Assembly (NCBI GenBank): GCA_964420035.1 | Contig: CAYQQR010000040.1 | Location: 1 to 39,229, forward strand | Direction: 5' to 3' | Length of the DNA: 39,229 bases | From: CAYQQR01 sp964420035 | GTDB lineage: Bacteria > Bacteroidota > Bacteroidia > Bacteroidales > SM23-62 | Shown: in pieces, positions 24,070-31,030 of the stretch | Position numbering within the stretch: position 1 is the stretch's first letter | Layout of the letters: each line of letters begins with the position of its first letter | Notes under the pieces: model-generated | The model's database searches: none | Told to the model about the DNA's origin: nothing | The model's input: the letters and a program-made list of their open reading frames with translations, nothing else | Translations under genes and position numbers: made by a program

Positions 24070-25479
24070 ATGAAGACATTTCTGGATGAAGATTTCTTAT
24101 TGCATTCTGATAGCGCCAGAAAGCTATACCATGATTATGCTGAAGACCTTCCCATCATCGACTATCACTGCCACCTGCCACCTGAGCAGATAGCGGAAGA
24201 TCACCAATTTGAAAACATTACCCGGGCCTGGCTTTACGGCGATCATTATAAATGGCGCGCCATGCGGGCTAATGGTGTCGATGAAAAATACATCACCGGG
24301 GATGCAGGCGACAGGGAAAAATTCCTGAAATGGGCTGAAACCGTTCCCTATACCTTGCGAAATCCCCTGTACCATTGGACCCATCTCGAACTGAAGAGGT
24401 ATTTCGACATCCATGAACTTCTTAACCCCGGTACCGCGAAGAATATTTATGACAAAAGCTCAAACTTAATTTCAGGTAAAGACTACAGTGTGAAAGCGCT
24501 GCTCGAGAAAATGAACGTGGAGGTGATCTGTACCACCGATGATCCTGCCAACGATCTGGAACATCACAAACAATTAAGAAAAGAAAAATATAAGATCAAG
24601 GTATTCCCCGCCTGGAGAGCGGATAAAGCCATGGCAGCAGAGGATCCACGCGGCTACAACCAATACCTGGATAAACTCGAAGGATCTGCCGGTAAAGAGA
24701 TCCGCAATTATTACGATCTACTCGAAGCTCTGCAGAAACGTCACGATTATTTTGCCGAACAGGGATGCCGGCTATCGGACCACGGTCTGGAAGAATTTTA
24801 TGCCGAGGACTACAGCGACCACCAGATCAATCAGATCTTCGCCAGGGTAAGGCAGGGTAAGAGAATTGAAGATCACCAGATCAGGCTTTTAAAATCTTCT
24901 GTGCTCTATCACCTGGCAGTCATGGATCATGATAAAGGTTGGACCCAACAGTTCCATATCGGTGCGCTCCGCAACAACAATACCAAAATGTTCAGGAGAC
25001 TCGGTCCGGATACCGGCTTTGACAGCATAGGTGATTTTAACCTGGTCCGGAACATGTCGAAATTCTTCAACCGCCTGGAAATGGAGAATAAACTGACCAG
25101 GACCATTGTATACAATCTGAATCCTACAGATAACGAGGTCTTTGTAACCATGCTCTACAATTTCAACGACGGGTCGGTCCCCGGCAAGATGCAACTTGGA
25201 TCGGGCTGGTGGTTCCTGGATCAAAAAGACGGGATTGAAAAACAGCTCAATGCACTGTCTAACATGGGACTTCTCAGCCGTTTTGTCGGGATGCTCACCG
25301 ACTCGCGGAGTTTCTTATCCTTCCCGAGACATGAATATTTCAGGCGAGTATTGTGCAACCTGGTCGGTGAAGATGTTGAAAACGGCGAAATCCCCAACGA
25401 TAAAGACATGCTTAAGTCACTGATCCAGGGGATCTGCTATTACAATGGCAAGGAGTATTTTGGATTTCACGAAGATTAA
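24070..25479 (+). CDS. uxaC: Uronate isomerase
   Basis: Isomerises D-glucuronate to D-fructuronate and D-galacturonate to D-tagaturonate. From the ATG at 24070 it has 469 residues, normal for UxaC; the frame is open back to 23860, but that extension runs through the repeat hairpin and is not conserved-looking. The amidohydrolase-type metal motif HCHLPPEQIA is near residue 33, followed by ENITRAWLYGDHYKWRAMR, an LLEKMNVEVICTTDDP strand, QFHIGALRNNN and a C-terminal SRSFLSFPRHEYFRR block. It starts 193 nt after uxaE on the same strand and is followed after 24 nt by a methyltransferase gene. Confidence 0.95.
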   Translation: MKTFLDEDFLLHSDSARKLYHDYAEDLPIIDYHCHLPPEQIAEDHQFENITRAWLYGDHYKWRAMRANGVDEKYITGDAGDREKFLKWAETVPYTLRNPLYHWTHLELKRYFDIHELLNPGTAKNIYDKSSNLISGKDYSVKALLEKMNVEVICTTDDPANDLEHHKQLRKEKYKIKVFPAWRADKAMAAEDPRGYNQYLDKLEGSAGKEIRNYYDLLEALQKRHDYFAEQGCRLSDHGLEEFYAEDYSDHQINQIFARVRQGKRIEDHQIRLLKSSVLYHLAVMDHDKGWTQQFHIGALRNNNTKMFRRLGPDTGFDSIGDFNLVRNMSKFFNRLEMENKLTRTIVYNLNPTDNEVFVTMLYNFNDGSVPGKMQLGSGWWFLDQKDGIEKQLNALSNMGLLSRFVGMLTDSRSFLSFPRHEYFRRVLCNLVGEDVENGEIPNDKDMLKSLIQGICYYNGKEYFGFHED

Positions 25480-25503
25480 ATTCCAGGCGTAATTTCCTTC
25501 CCT

Positions 25504-26340
25504 ATGGACCTGAGAAAAGTATATTATGCCCTGTCTCCCAGACTGCGCCTGGCGGTAAGAAGATGGTATTATCTGCCCAGGGATATTTTTGATTCCCTGA
25601 CCGGCAAACGGCAGGAAAGGATACCGCCCAGGGGAAAGATCTTTACCGGACCCGGAGATTTTGTCAAGCAGGGCCGGGAACTGATGGATCAGCTGATCCG
25701 GCTCACGGATCTGAAACCAGACGAAAATATCCTTGATGTCGGTTGCGGCATCGGCCGGCTGTCGATTCCACTTACTGCCTACCTGAAAGAAGGAAGCTAT
25801 ACCGGTTTTGATATCGTGGAAGACGGGATCCGCTGGTGCCGGAAAAACATTACACCGCGTTATCCCAACTTTGTCTTTGAATATATTCCCCTTCGCAACG
25901 ACCTGTATAATCTGAACGCCGGCGATGCAGCGGAAAATTTCAATTTTCCCTATGATGACAACATGTATGACAAAGTGGTTCTGACATCCGTGTTCACCCA
26001 CATGCAACCCCCTGCCGTCAGGAACTACCTGAACGAGATCCGGCGCGTCATGAAACCCGGGGGTACCTGTTTCGCCACCTTTTTCCTGATCGATGAGGAA
26101 AACCTGCAATTAATGAATAGAAAAAATGACCCTTTTTTCAAATACAAACAGGAAGGATACTGGCTCCACCATAAAAAAGTAAGGGATGCCAATATCGCCT
26201 ACGAGCTGGATTACCTGAATGAAATGACCCGGGACGCGGGATTAATGATCGAAAGGATAGAAAAAGGCCGGTGGCCGGGATGGGAAGCCGGGGAGTTCGG
26301 GAATTTTCAGGATATCGTTTTGTTAAATTCGAAATTCTAA
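25504..26340 (+). CDS. Class I SAM-dependent methyltransferase
   Basis: A 278-residue protein with a class I methyltransferase core. The SAM-binding motif I is ILDVGCGIGRLSIP (about residue 76), motif II is around YTGFDIVEDGI, and a motif IV-like VVLTSVFTHM and post-motif PGGTCFATF are present. About 70 N-terminal residues precede the fold, with a basic LAVRRWYYLPRDIFDSL segment that could be amphipathic. The acceptor is unknown. The 24-nt gap from uxaC suggests cotranscription, but I see no functional link to uronate catabolism; some relatives act on glycans or lipids. A long antisense frame covers it but has no protein-like features. Confidence 0.85.
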   Translation: MDLRKVYYALSPRLRLAVRRWYYLPRDIFDSLTGKRQERIPPRGKIFTGPGDFVKQGRELMDQLIRLTDLKPDENILDVGCGIGRLSIPLTAYLKEGSYTGFDIVEDGIRWCRKNITPRYPNFVFEYIPLRNDLYNLNAGDAAENFNFPYDDNMYDKVVLTSVFTHMQPPAVRNYLNEIRRVMKPGGTCFATFFLIDEENLQLMNRKNDPFFKYKQEGYWLHHKKVRDANIAYELDYLNEMTRDAGLMIERIEKGRWPGWEAGEFGNFQDIVLLNSKF

Positions 26341-26439
26341 ATTCAAAACCCGAGACGAAATTCCTTGCCTACCGGCAGGCAGGCAGGCTAAATTCGAAAT
26401 CCGGAACATCCTGCTTACTGCATACTTCATACTTCATAT
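26341..26439. repeat. Low-complexity spacer with short direct repeats
   Basis: Non-coding. It contains repeated AAATTC/GAAAT-like words, a CCGGCAGGCAGGCAGGC run (about 26372-26388), and a TACTTCATACTTCATA repeat just before the PA14 remnant. Similar TTACTACTTACTA words occur in the short spacers at 19310-19335 and 20627-20645. It looks like intergenic filler of the kind dispersed in some Bacteroidota genomes. Confidence 0.4.
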
Positions 26440-26817
26440 TATGACAAGGCTATCATCGGTCTGGACGAACTGGCCGTATTGGAAGCGGATACCGTATGGA
26501 CCGCGGATGACATAAGTATCCCGGACAAGGTTCCCGAGGACCATTATGCCCTGGTATGGGAGGGCTACCTTCAAACCCCGGAGGACGGAATTTACACCTT
26601 TTACCTGCGATCGGATGACGGTTCACGCTTATACCTCCATGAGGATCTGTTGATCGACCACGACGGGGTACACGGGGCTACGGAAAAGAATGCCCAGGCG
26701 GGTCTGAAGTCAGGGAAACATCCTTTCCGCCTCGAATTCTTCGAAGCCATGTACGGTCAGGAGCTGGGGCTGACCTGGCAAGTCCCCGGATCGGAGGATA
26801 GAAAGAATTTATTTTAA
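26440..26817 (+). pseudogene. PA14-domain remnant of a secreted glycoside hydrolase-like protein
   Basis: An open stretch whose translation matches the core of a PA14 carbohydrate-binding domain: VWEGYLQTPEDGIYTFYLRS, then DDGSRLYLHED, LLIDHDGVHG and KHPFRLEFFEA, ending with a stop at 26815-26817. Such domains occur at the C-terminus of secreted beta-hexosaminidases, glucosidases and chitobiases. There is no good start codon (TTG at 26479 is the first option), no signal peptide and no catalytic domain. Low-complexity sequence precedes it. It is most likely the surviving 3' end of a deleted gene. A short functional PA14 protein is unlikely without export. Confidence 0.65.
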
Positions 26818-27016
26818 GGATCTAAGTATTAAGAGCTATCCTCCTGCGCCAAGGCTTCGGTGGACGCAGAAGAGTTGAAGTGCATAAGGTTTGTCATGCG
26901 GTTGTCAGGAATCACCTATTCGCAATCCCTGACTGCTGTCAGGCAGGCTGAATCCCTGAATCCTCAAATCCTACATTTACCCCACGCCGAATAAACCATT
27001 CCCGCCCGGAAATTGT
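26818..27016. repeat. Non-coding region with palindromic repeat-like words
   Basis: About 200 nt without a gene. It contains CTGCGCCAAGGCTTCGGTGG followed by ACGCAG (about 26845-26870), which can fold around CTGCG/CGCAG, and a GTCAGGCAGGCTGAATCC stretch (about 26937-26954) related to the GGCAGGCAGG run upstream of the PA14 remnant. No promoter is obvious until the thrS element at 27017. Confidence 0.35.
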
Positions 27017-27024
27017 TAACTTTG
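27017..27024 (+). promoter_or_regulatory. Candidate thrS operon promoter
   Basis: TAACTTTG is an exact TAnnTTTG match, identical to the element ahead of mccB. It lies 31 nt before the thrS ATG at 27055 and would give a leader of about 25 nt. That leader leaves no room for a T-box or a structured attenuator. A -33 element is not evident. Confidence 0.5.
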
Positions 27025-27054
27025 CAGACTCAATTTGAATTGCAAAACGGAACC

Positions 27055-29010
27055 ATGATCAAGATAACATATCCGGACGGAGCAAAGAAGGAATACCCTG
27101 AAGGGGTGACTGGTATAGAAATTGCCAGGGACATCAGTCCCAGGCTCGCCAGGGAGGTCTTTGCCATCAGTGTCAACGGCGATATCCGGGACCTTACCCG
27201 TCCTATAGAGCAGGATGCGGAAATAAAGCTGCATAAATGGGATGACCCGGAAGCCCGGCACGCCTACTGGCACTCTTCCGCCCACCTGATGGCAGAAGCC
27301 CTGGAGGAACTCTACCCCGGTGTGAAATTCGGTATCGGTCCGGCCATTGAGAACGGCTTCTACTATGACGTGGACCTGGGCGACCGGGTGATCACCGATG
27401 CCGACCTGCCCGGGGTGGAAAAGAAGATGAAAGAGCTGGCCGCCCAAAAAAATCCCTATACACGGGAAAACGTCAGCAAAAAGGAAGCCCTGGAATATTT
27501 CGGTAACAAGGGTGACGAATATAAGCTGGAACTGATCGACGAACTGGAAGACGGCCAGATATCCCTCTACAAGCACGGGCATTTTGTAGACCTTTGCAAG
27601 GGACCCCACCTGCCCGATACCGGCTATATCAGGGCCATCAAACTATTGAACGTTGCCGGTGCCTACTGGCGGGGGGACGAGTCCCGCAAACAGCTGACGC
27701 GCATTTACGGGATCACCTTCCCCAAGCAATCCATGCTGGACGAGCACCTGGAGATGCTCGAGCTGGCCAGGCAACGGGATCACAGGAAACTGGGCAAAGA
27801 GCTGGAGCTGTTCACCTTTTCGGAAAAAGTCGGTCAGGGCCTGCCCCTGTGGCTGCCCAAAGGAGCACAGCTGAGGGAAAGACTGGAAAACTTCCTTAAA
27901 AAGGTGCAGGCGGAACACGGTTACAAGCCCGTTATCTCACCCCATATAGGAAATAAGGAACTCTATGTGACCTCGGGCCACTACGAAAAATACGGCCAGG
28001 AATCCTTCCGGCCCATACAGACCCCCAGGGAGGGGGAAGAGTTTATGCTCAAACCCATGAACTGCCCGCACCATTGTGAGATGTACAAGGCCCGGCAGTA
28101 TTCTTATCGCGACCTGCCCGAGCGTTTTGCCGAATTCGGAACGGTCTACCGCTATGAGCAAAGCGGGGAGTTGCACGGACTCATCCGGGTGCGCGGGTTC
28201 ACCCAAGATGATGCGCATATCTTCTGCAGGCCCGACCAGCTCAAAGATGAATTCAACAAGGTAATCGACATCATCCTTTATATCTTTAATGCTTTGGGAT
28301 TTAAAGACTATGAAGCACAGGTGAGCCTGAGGGATCCCAAAGATAAGGAGACCTACATGGGCAGCGACGAGAACTGGGACCGGGCCGAACAGGCCATCAA
28401 GGAAGCTGTTGCAGAAAAAGGTTTGGACACCATAACCGTTATAGGCGAAGCAGCCTTTTACGGACCCAAGCTCGATTTCATGGTCAAGGATGCCATTGGC
28501 CGCAAGTGGCAGCTGGGAACCATTCAGGTGGATTATAACCTGCCGGAACGTTTCGACCTGGAGTATATCGGTGCGGATAATAAACCGCACAGGCCGGTGA
28601 TGATCCACCGGGCTCCATTCGGATCGATGGAACGTTTTATTGCCGTGCTGATCGAACACAGCGGCGGTAAATTTCCGCTTTGGTTGACCCCCGACCAGGT
28701 GGTGGTGCTCCCTATCAGTGAGAAATTCAATGATTACGCGGAAAAAGTTTCAATTTTCTTAAATAATTCCGATATTCGCACACTGGTTGACGGGAGGAAC
28801 GAAAAGGTGGGTAAGAAGATCAGGGACAATGAGTTAAGGAAGATACCCTACCTGCTGATCGTGGGTGAAAAAGAAGCCGGTAACCGGACCGTTTCAGTCC
28901 GCCGTCAGGGTAAAGGTGACCAGGGCTCCATGAAACTGGAATCCTTTGTTATTTTCCTGAAAAAGGAACTGGAAAAAGAATTACAAATTGAAGTCGAACA
29001 AAACCAATAA
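27055..29010 (+). CDS. thrS: Threonyl-tRNA synthetase
   Basis: Charges tRNA-Thr. From the ATG at 27055 it has 651 residues; the frame is open from 27013, but the protein start MIKITYPDGAKKEYPEG is the normal TGS-domain start. Order: TGS domain (1-65), editing domain with HSSAHLMAEAL and the later HFVDLCKGPHLP, then the class II catalytic core with PMNCPHHC (zinc Cys and substrate site), motif 2 RYEQSGELHGLIRVRGF, motif 3 HRAPFGSMERF, and the anticodon-binding domain at the end. It is followed by infC, rpmI and rplT, the arrangement common across bacteria. Confidence 0.97.
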   Translation: MIKITYPDGAKKEYPEGVTGIEIARDISPRLAREVFAISVNGDIRDLTRPIEQDAEIKLHKWDDPEARHAYWHSSAHLMAEALEELYPGVKFGIGPAIENGFYYDVDLGDRVITDADLPGVEKKMKELAAQKNPYTRENVSKKEALEYFGNKGDEYKLELIDELEDGQISLYKHGHFVDLCKGPHLPDTGYIRAIKLLNVAGAYWRGDESRKQLTRIYGITFPKQSMLDEHLEMLELARQRDHRKLGKELELFTFSEKVGQGLPLWLPKGAQLRERLENFLKKVQAEHGYKPVISPHIGNKELYVTSGHYEKYGQESFRPIQTPREGEEFMLKPMNCPHHCEMYKARQYSYRDLPERFAEFGTVYRYEQSGELHGLIRVRGFTQDDAHIFCRPDQLKDEFNKVIDIILYIFNALGFKDYEAQVSLRDPKDKETYMGSDENWDRAEQAIKEAVAEKGLDTITVIGEAAFYGPKLDFMVKDAIGRKWQLGTIQVDYNLPERFDLEYIGADNKPHRPVMIHRAPFGSMERFIAVLIEHSGGKFPLWLTPDQVVVLPISEKFNDYAEKVSIFLNNSDIRTLVDGRNEKVGKKIRDNELRKIPYLLIVGEKEAGNRTVSVRRQGKGDQGSMKLESFVIFLKKELEKELQIEVEQNQ

Positions 29011-29014
29011 TTAA

Positions 29015-29021
29015 AAGGAGG
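29015..29021 (+). promoter_or_regulatory. Strong Shine-Dalgarno sequence for infC
   Basis: AAGGAGG stands 8 nt before the ATA codon at 29030, ideal spacing. Most genes in this window have no such purine-rich site, as is usual for Bacteroidota, so it stands out and fixes the non-standard infC start. Confidence 0.75.
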
Positions 29022-29029
29022 ATTTAACC

Positions 29030-29602
29030 ATAGCAGGACCGAATTTTAAACGAGGACCCAGAAGAGGGCCGGCTCGCAGGTCAAAAGAGCCGCAACACAG
29101 AATCAACGACAGGATCAGGGCTCCGCAAGTTCGCGTTGTTGGTGATAATGTAGAACAGGGGATCTACCCCCTCAGGGAAGCCATAAAGATAGCCGACGAT
29201 CAGGAGCTTGACCTGGTCGAGATCTCTCCCAAAGCGGATCCCCCGGTTTGTAAGGTCATTGATTATCAAAAGTTTCTATACCAACAAAAAAAGAAACAAA
29301 AAGAAATCAAACAGAAATCCCAGAAAATTGTGGTCAAGGAGATCCGCTTCGGTCCGAATACCGATGAACATGACTACAATTTCAAGAAAAACCATGCACA
29401 GAGGTTTTTGGAAGATGGTGCAAAACTAAAGGCCTATGTATTTTTTAAAGGCAGATCCATTATTTATTCCGAAAAAGGAGAGATCCTGCTCCTGCGCCTG
29501 GCACAGGATCTCGAAGATTACGGAAAAGTGGAACAGATGCCGAAATTGGAAGGAAAACGCATGACGATGATCATGAGTCCCAAAATAACGAAGAAAAAGT
29601 AA
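29030..29602 (+). CDS. infC: Translation initiation factor IF-3, ATA start codon
   Basis: IF-3 binds the 30S subunit and rejects wrong start codons and initiator tRNAs. The 190-residue product reads AGPNFKRGPRRGP at its start, then the N-terminal domain (NDRIRAPQVRVVGDN, REAIKIADDQELDLVEIS, PPVCKVIDY), a Lys-rich linker and the C-terminal domain (KEIRFGPNTDEHDYNFK, GRSIIY, MIMSPK). No ATG or GTG occurs before the conserved domain. The frame begins at an ATA placed 8 nt after AAGGAGG, so ATA is the likely start. In Escherichia coli infC starts with AUU, which lets IF-3 repress its own translation; the same logic probably applies. It follows thrS by 19 nt. Confidence 0.9.
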   Translation: MAGPNFKRGPRRGPARRSKEPQHRINDRIRAPQVRVVGDNVEQGIYPLREAIKIADDQELDLVEISPKADPPVCKVIDYQKFLYQQKKKQKEIKQKSQKIVVKEIRFGPNTDEHDYNFKKNHAQRFLEDGAKLKAYVFFKGRSIIYSEKGEILLLRLAQDLEDYGKVEQMPKLEGKRMTMIMSPKITKKK

Positions 29603-29612
29603 AGATTTTTAC

Positions 29613-29620
29613 TATTTTTG
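29613..29620 (+). promoter_or_regulatory. Possible internal promoter before rpmI
   Basis: TATTTTTG matches TAnnTTTG and ends 21 nt before the rpmI ATG. It could allow extra transcription of the two ribosomal protein genes. It lies in a T-rich stretch just after the infC stop, so a chance match is possible. Confidence 0.3.
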
Positions 29621-29641
29621 CGCCACGAAAAAAAAAATGTT

Positions 29642-29839
29642 ATGCCGAAGATGAAAACAAACCCTGGTGCCAAGAAGCGTTTCAAAATTTCCGGTACGGG
29701 GAAAATAAGAAGGAGACACGCTTACAAAAGTCATATTCTTACAAAAAAGTCAAAGAAAAGAAAAAGGAATTTGACCTATATGACCGATGTAGATAAAGCG
29801 GACAAGAAGAATATTAAGCTTTTACTCAATACCAAATAA
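29642..29839 (+). CDS. rpmI: Ribosomal protein bL35
   Basis: A 65-residue basic protein of the large subunit. It starts MPKMKTNPGAKKRFKISGTG, the hallmark of bL35, and continues with IRRRHAYKSHILTKKS. The ATG at 29642 is chosen because the conserved protein begins there; eight upstream in-frame codons do not fit the family. It lies 39 nt after infC and 3 nt before rplT. Confidence 0.95.
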   Translation: MPKMKTNPGAKKRFKISGTGKIRRRHAYKSHILTKKSKKRKRNLTYMTDVDKADKKNIKLLLNTK

Positions 29840-29842
29840 GCA

Positions 29843-30187
29843 ATGCCTAAGTCGAGCAACATAGTAGCTTCCAAAAAAAGAAGAAAGAAGATCCTCAAGG
29901 AGACCAAAGGACAATTCGGCAGGAGGAAAAATGTCTGGTCGGTTGCGAAAAATGCCTACGAGAAAGGTTTGGAATACGCCTACCGCGACAGAAGGAAAAA
30001 GAAAGGTGAATTCCGCTCCTTATGGATCCAGAGAATTAATGCAGGGGTACGCCCTCATGATATGTCCTATTCAGAATTCATGGGCAAACTCAAAAAATCC
30101 AATATCGAGCTGAACCGAAAGGTGCTGGCGGATCTGGCCATGAACCATCCCAGGGCTTTCGAAGCGATTGTTAAAAAGGTACAATAG
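29843..30187 (+). CDS. rplT: Ribosomal protein bL20
   Basis: A 114-residue rRNA-binding protein needed early in 50S assembly. It shows the family's basic N-terminal tail (SKKRRKKILKETKGQFGRR), AYRDRRKKKGEFRSLWI, then RINAGVRPHDMSYSEFM and the C-terminal MNHPRAFEAIV. Length is normal. It is the last gene of the thrS run and is followed by a clear hairpin terminator at 30225-30257. Confidence 0.96.
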   Translation: MPKSSNIVASKKRRKKILKETKGQFGRRKNVWSVAKNAYEKGLEYAYRDRRKKKGEFRSLWIQRINAGVRPHDMSYSEFMGKLKKSNIELNRKVLADLAMNHPRAFEAIVKKVQ

Positions 30188-30224
30188 ATAACCCCAACGG
30201 GAAACAGGATACCAACCCTCCTGT

Positions 30225-30257
30225 AACCTCCTTCTAAGCTTAGCAGGAGGTTTTTTT
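30225..30257 (+). terminator. Intrinsic terminator after rplT
   Basis: AACCTCCT (30225-30232) pairs with AGGAGGTT (30245-30252); the 12-nt loop contains the palindrome CTAAGCTTAG, which can extend the hairpin, and a run of seven T follows. It should end the thrS-infC-rpmI-rplT transcript just before the dapB promoter. Confidence 0.85.
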
Positions 30258-30262
30258 ATTTT

Positions 30263-30270
30263 TACCTTTG
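30263..30270 (+). promoter_or_regulatory. Candidate dapB promoter
   Basis: TACCTTTG exactly matches TAnnTTTG. It sits directly after the rplT terminator and 28 nt before the dapB ATG, giving a leader of about 20 nt. A -33 element would fall in the terminator T-tract. Confidence 0.5.
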
Positions 30271-30297
30271 ACAGTGCTATAATAGATCTTTAATACT

Positions 30298-31017
30298 ATG
30301 AAACTGACCCTGATCGGATATGGAAAAATGGGCAGGGCCATTGAAGAAGTTGCCCTTTCCAGGGGACACCGGATTCACCTGCGAATTGATGTCGACAGCC
30401 AGGACCGGCTTACGCCAGAGTCTATGAAAGGAACCGATGTGGCCCTGGAATTTACCCAGCCCGATGCCGCGTTCAACAACATCCGTGCCTGCCTGGAAAT
30501 GAACATACCCATTGTTTCGGGAACCACCGGGTGGCACGATCGTTTTGAGGAAATCCGCGGTCTCTGCCTCAAGAGCTCAGGCAGTTTATTCTATGCCTCC
30601 AATTTCAGCATAGGGGTCAATATCATGTTCTTCCTGAACCGGGAACTCGCACGGCTGATGGACAAACAGGAAGAATACGACCCTTCAGTCAATGAAATTC
30701 ATCATATCCATAAAAAAGATGCCCCCAGCGGAACCGCTGCACGTATTGCACAGGACCTTCTTGAAAACTACAACAGGAAAAACAACTGGAAGCTGGGCCG
30801 GGGAAAGGAGAAAGAAACCTTGTACATTACCGCTGTAAGGGAAAATGAAGTACCGGGCACCCATGAAATAAAATATGAATCGGACCTGGATGAACTCATG
30901 ATCACCCACAGGGCTAAAAGCAGGTTGGCTTTTGCTCGGGGGTCCGTAGCGGCTGCCGAGTTCCTGAAGGACAAAAAAGGGGTTTACGGTATGGAAGATT
31001 TTCTCGGATTAGGCTAG
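30298..31017 (+). CDS. dapB: 4-hydroxy-tetrahydrodipicolinate reductase
   Basis: Catalyses the NAD(P)H-dependent reduction step of the lysine/diaminopimelate pathway. The 239-residue protein has the N-terminal dinucleotide motif LIGYGKMGRA, the VSGTTGW loop, SNFSIGVN, the catalytic EIHHIHKKDAPSGTA signature and a C-terminal RGSVAAAEFL segment. Length is close to other Bacteroidota DapB. It is followed after 13 nt by two signal peptidase genes, an order common in this phylum, with no metabolic link known. Confidence 0.95.
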   Translation: MKLTLIGYGKMGRAIEEVALSRGHRIHLRIDVDSQDRLTPESMKGTDVALEFTQPDAAFNNIRACLEMNIPIVSGTTGWHDRFEEIRGLCLKSSGSLFYASNFSIGVNIMFFLNRELARLMDKQEEYDPSVNEIHHIHKKDAPSGTAARIAQDLLENYNRKNNWKLGRGKEKETLYITAVRENEVPGTHEIKYESDLDELMITHRAKSRLAFARGSVAAAEFLKDKKGVYGMEDFLGLG

Positions 31018-31030
31018 ATGATACAGGAAC

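Noticed and set aside
25417..26109. Long open frame (230 codons) on the minus strand
   Set aside because: It lies opposite the methyltransferase gene, which has clear SAM-binding motifs; the antisense product has no recognisable domain.
26479..26817. Intact short PA14 gene from the TTG at 26479
   Set aside because: Homology to the domain continues upstream of the TTG, and there is no signal peptide or plausible start, so a remnant is more likely.
27937..28659. Long open frame (240 codons) on the minus strand
   Set aside because: It is antisense to the thrS catalytic core and arises from codon bias; no protein motifs.
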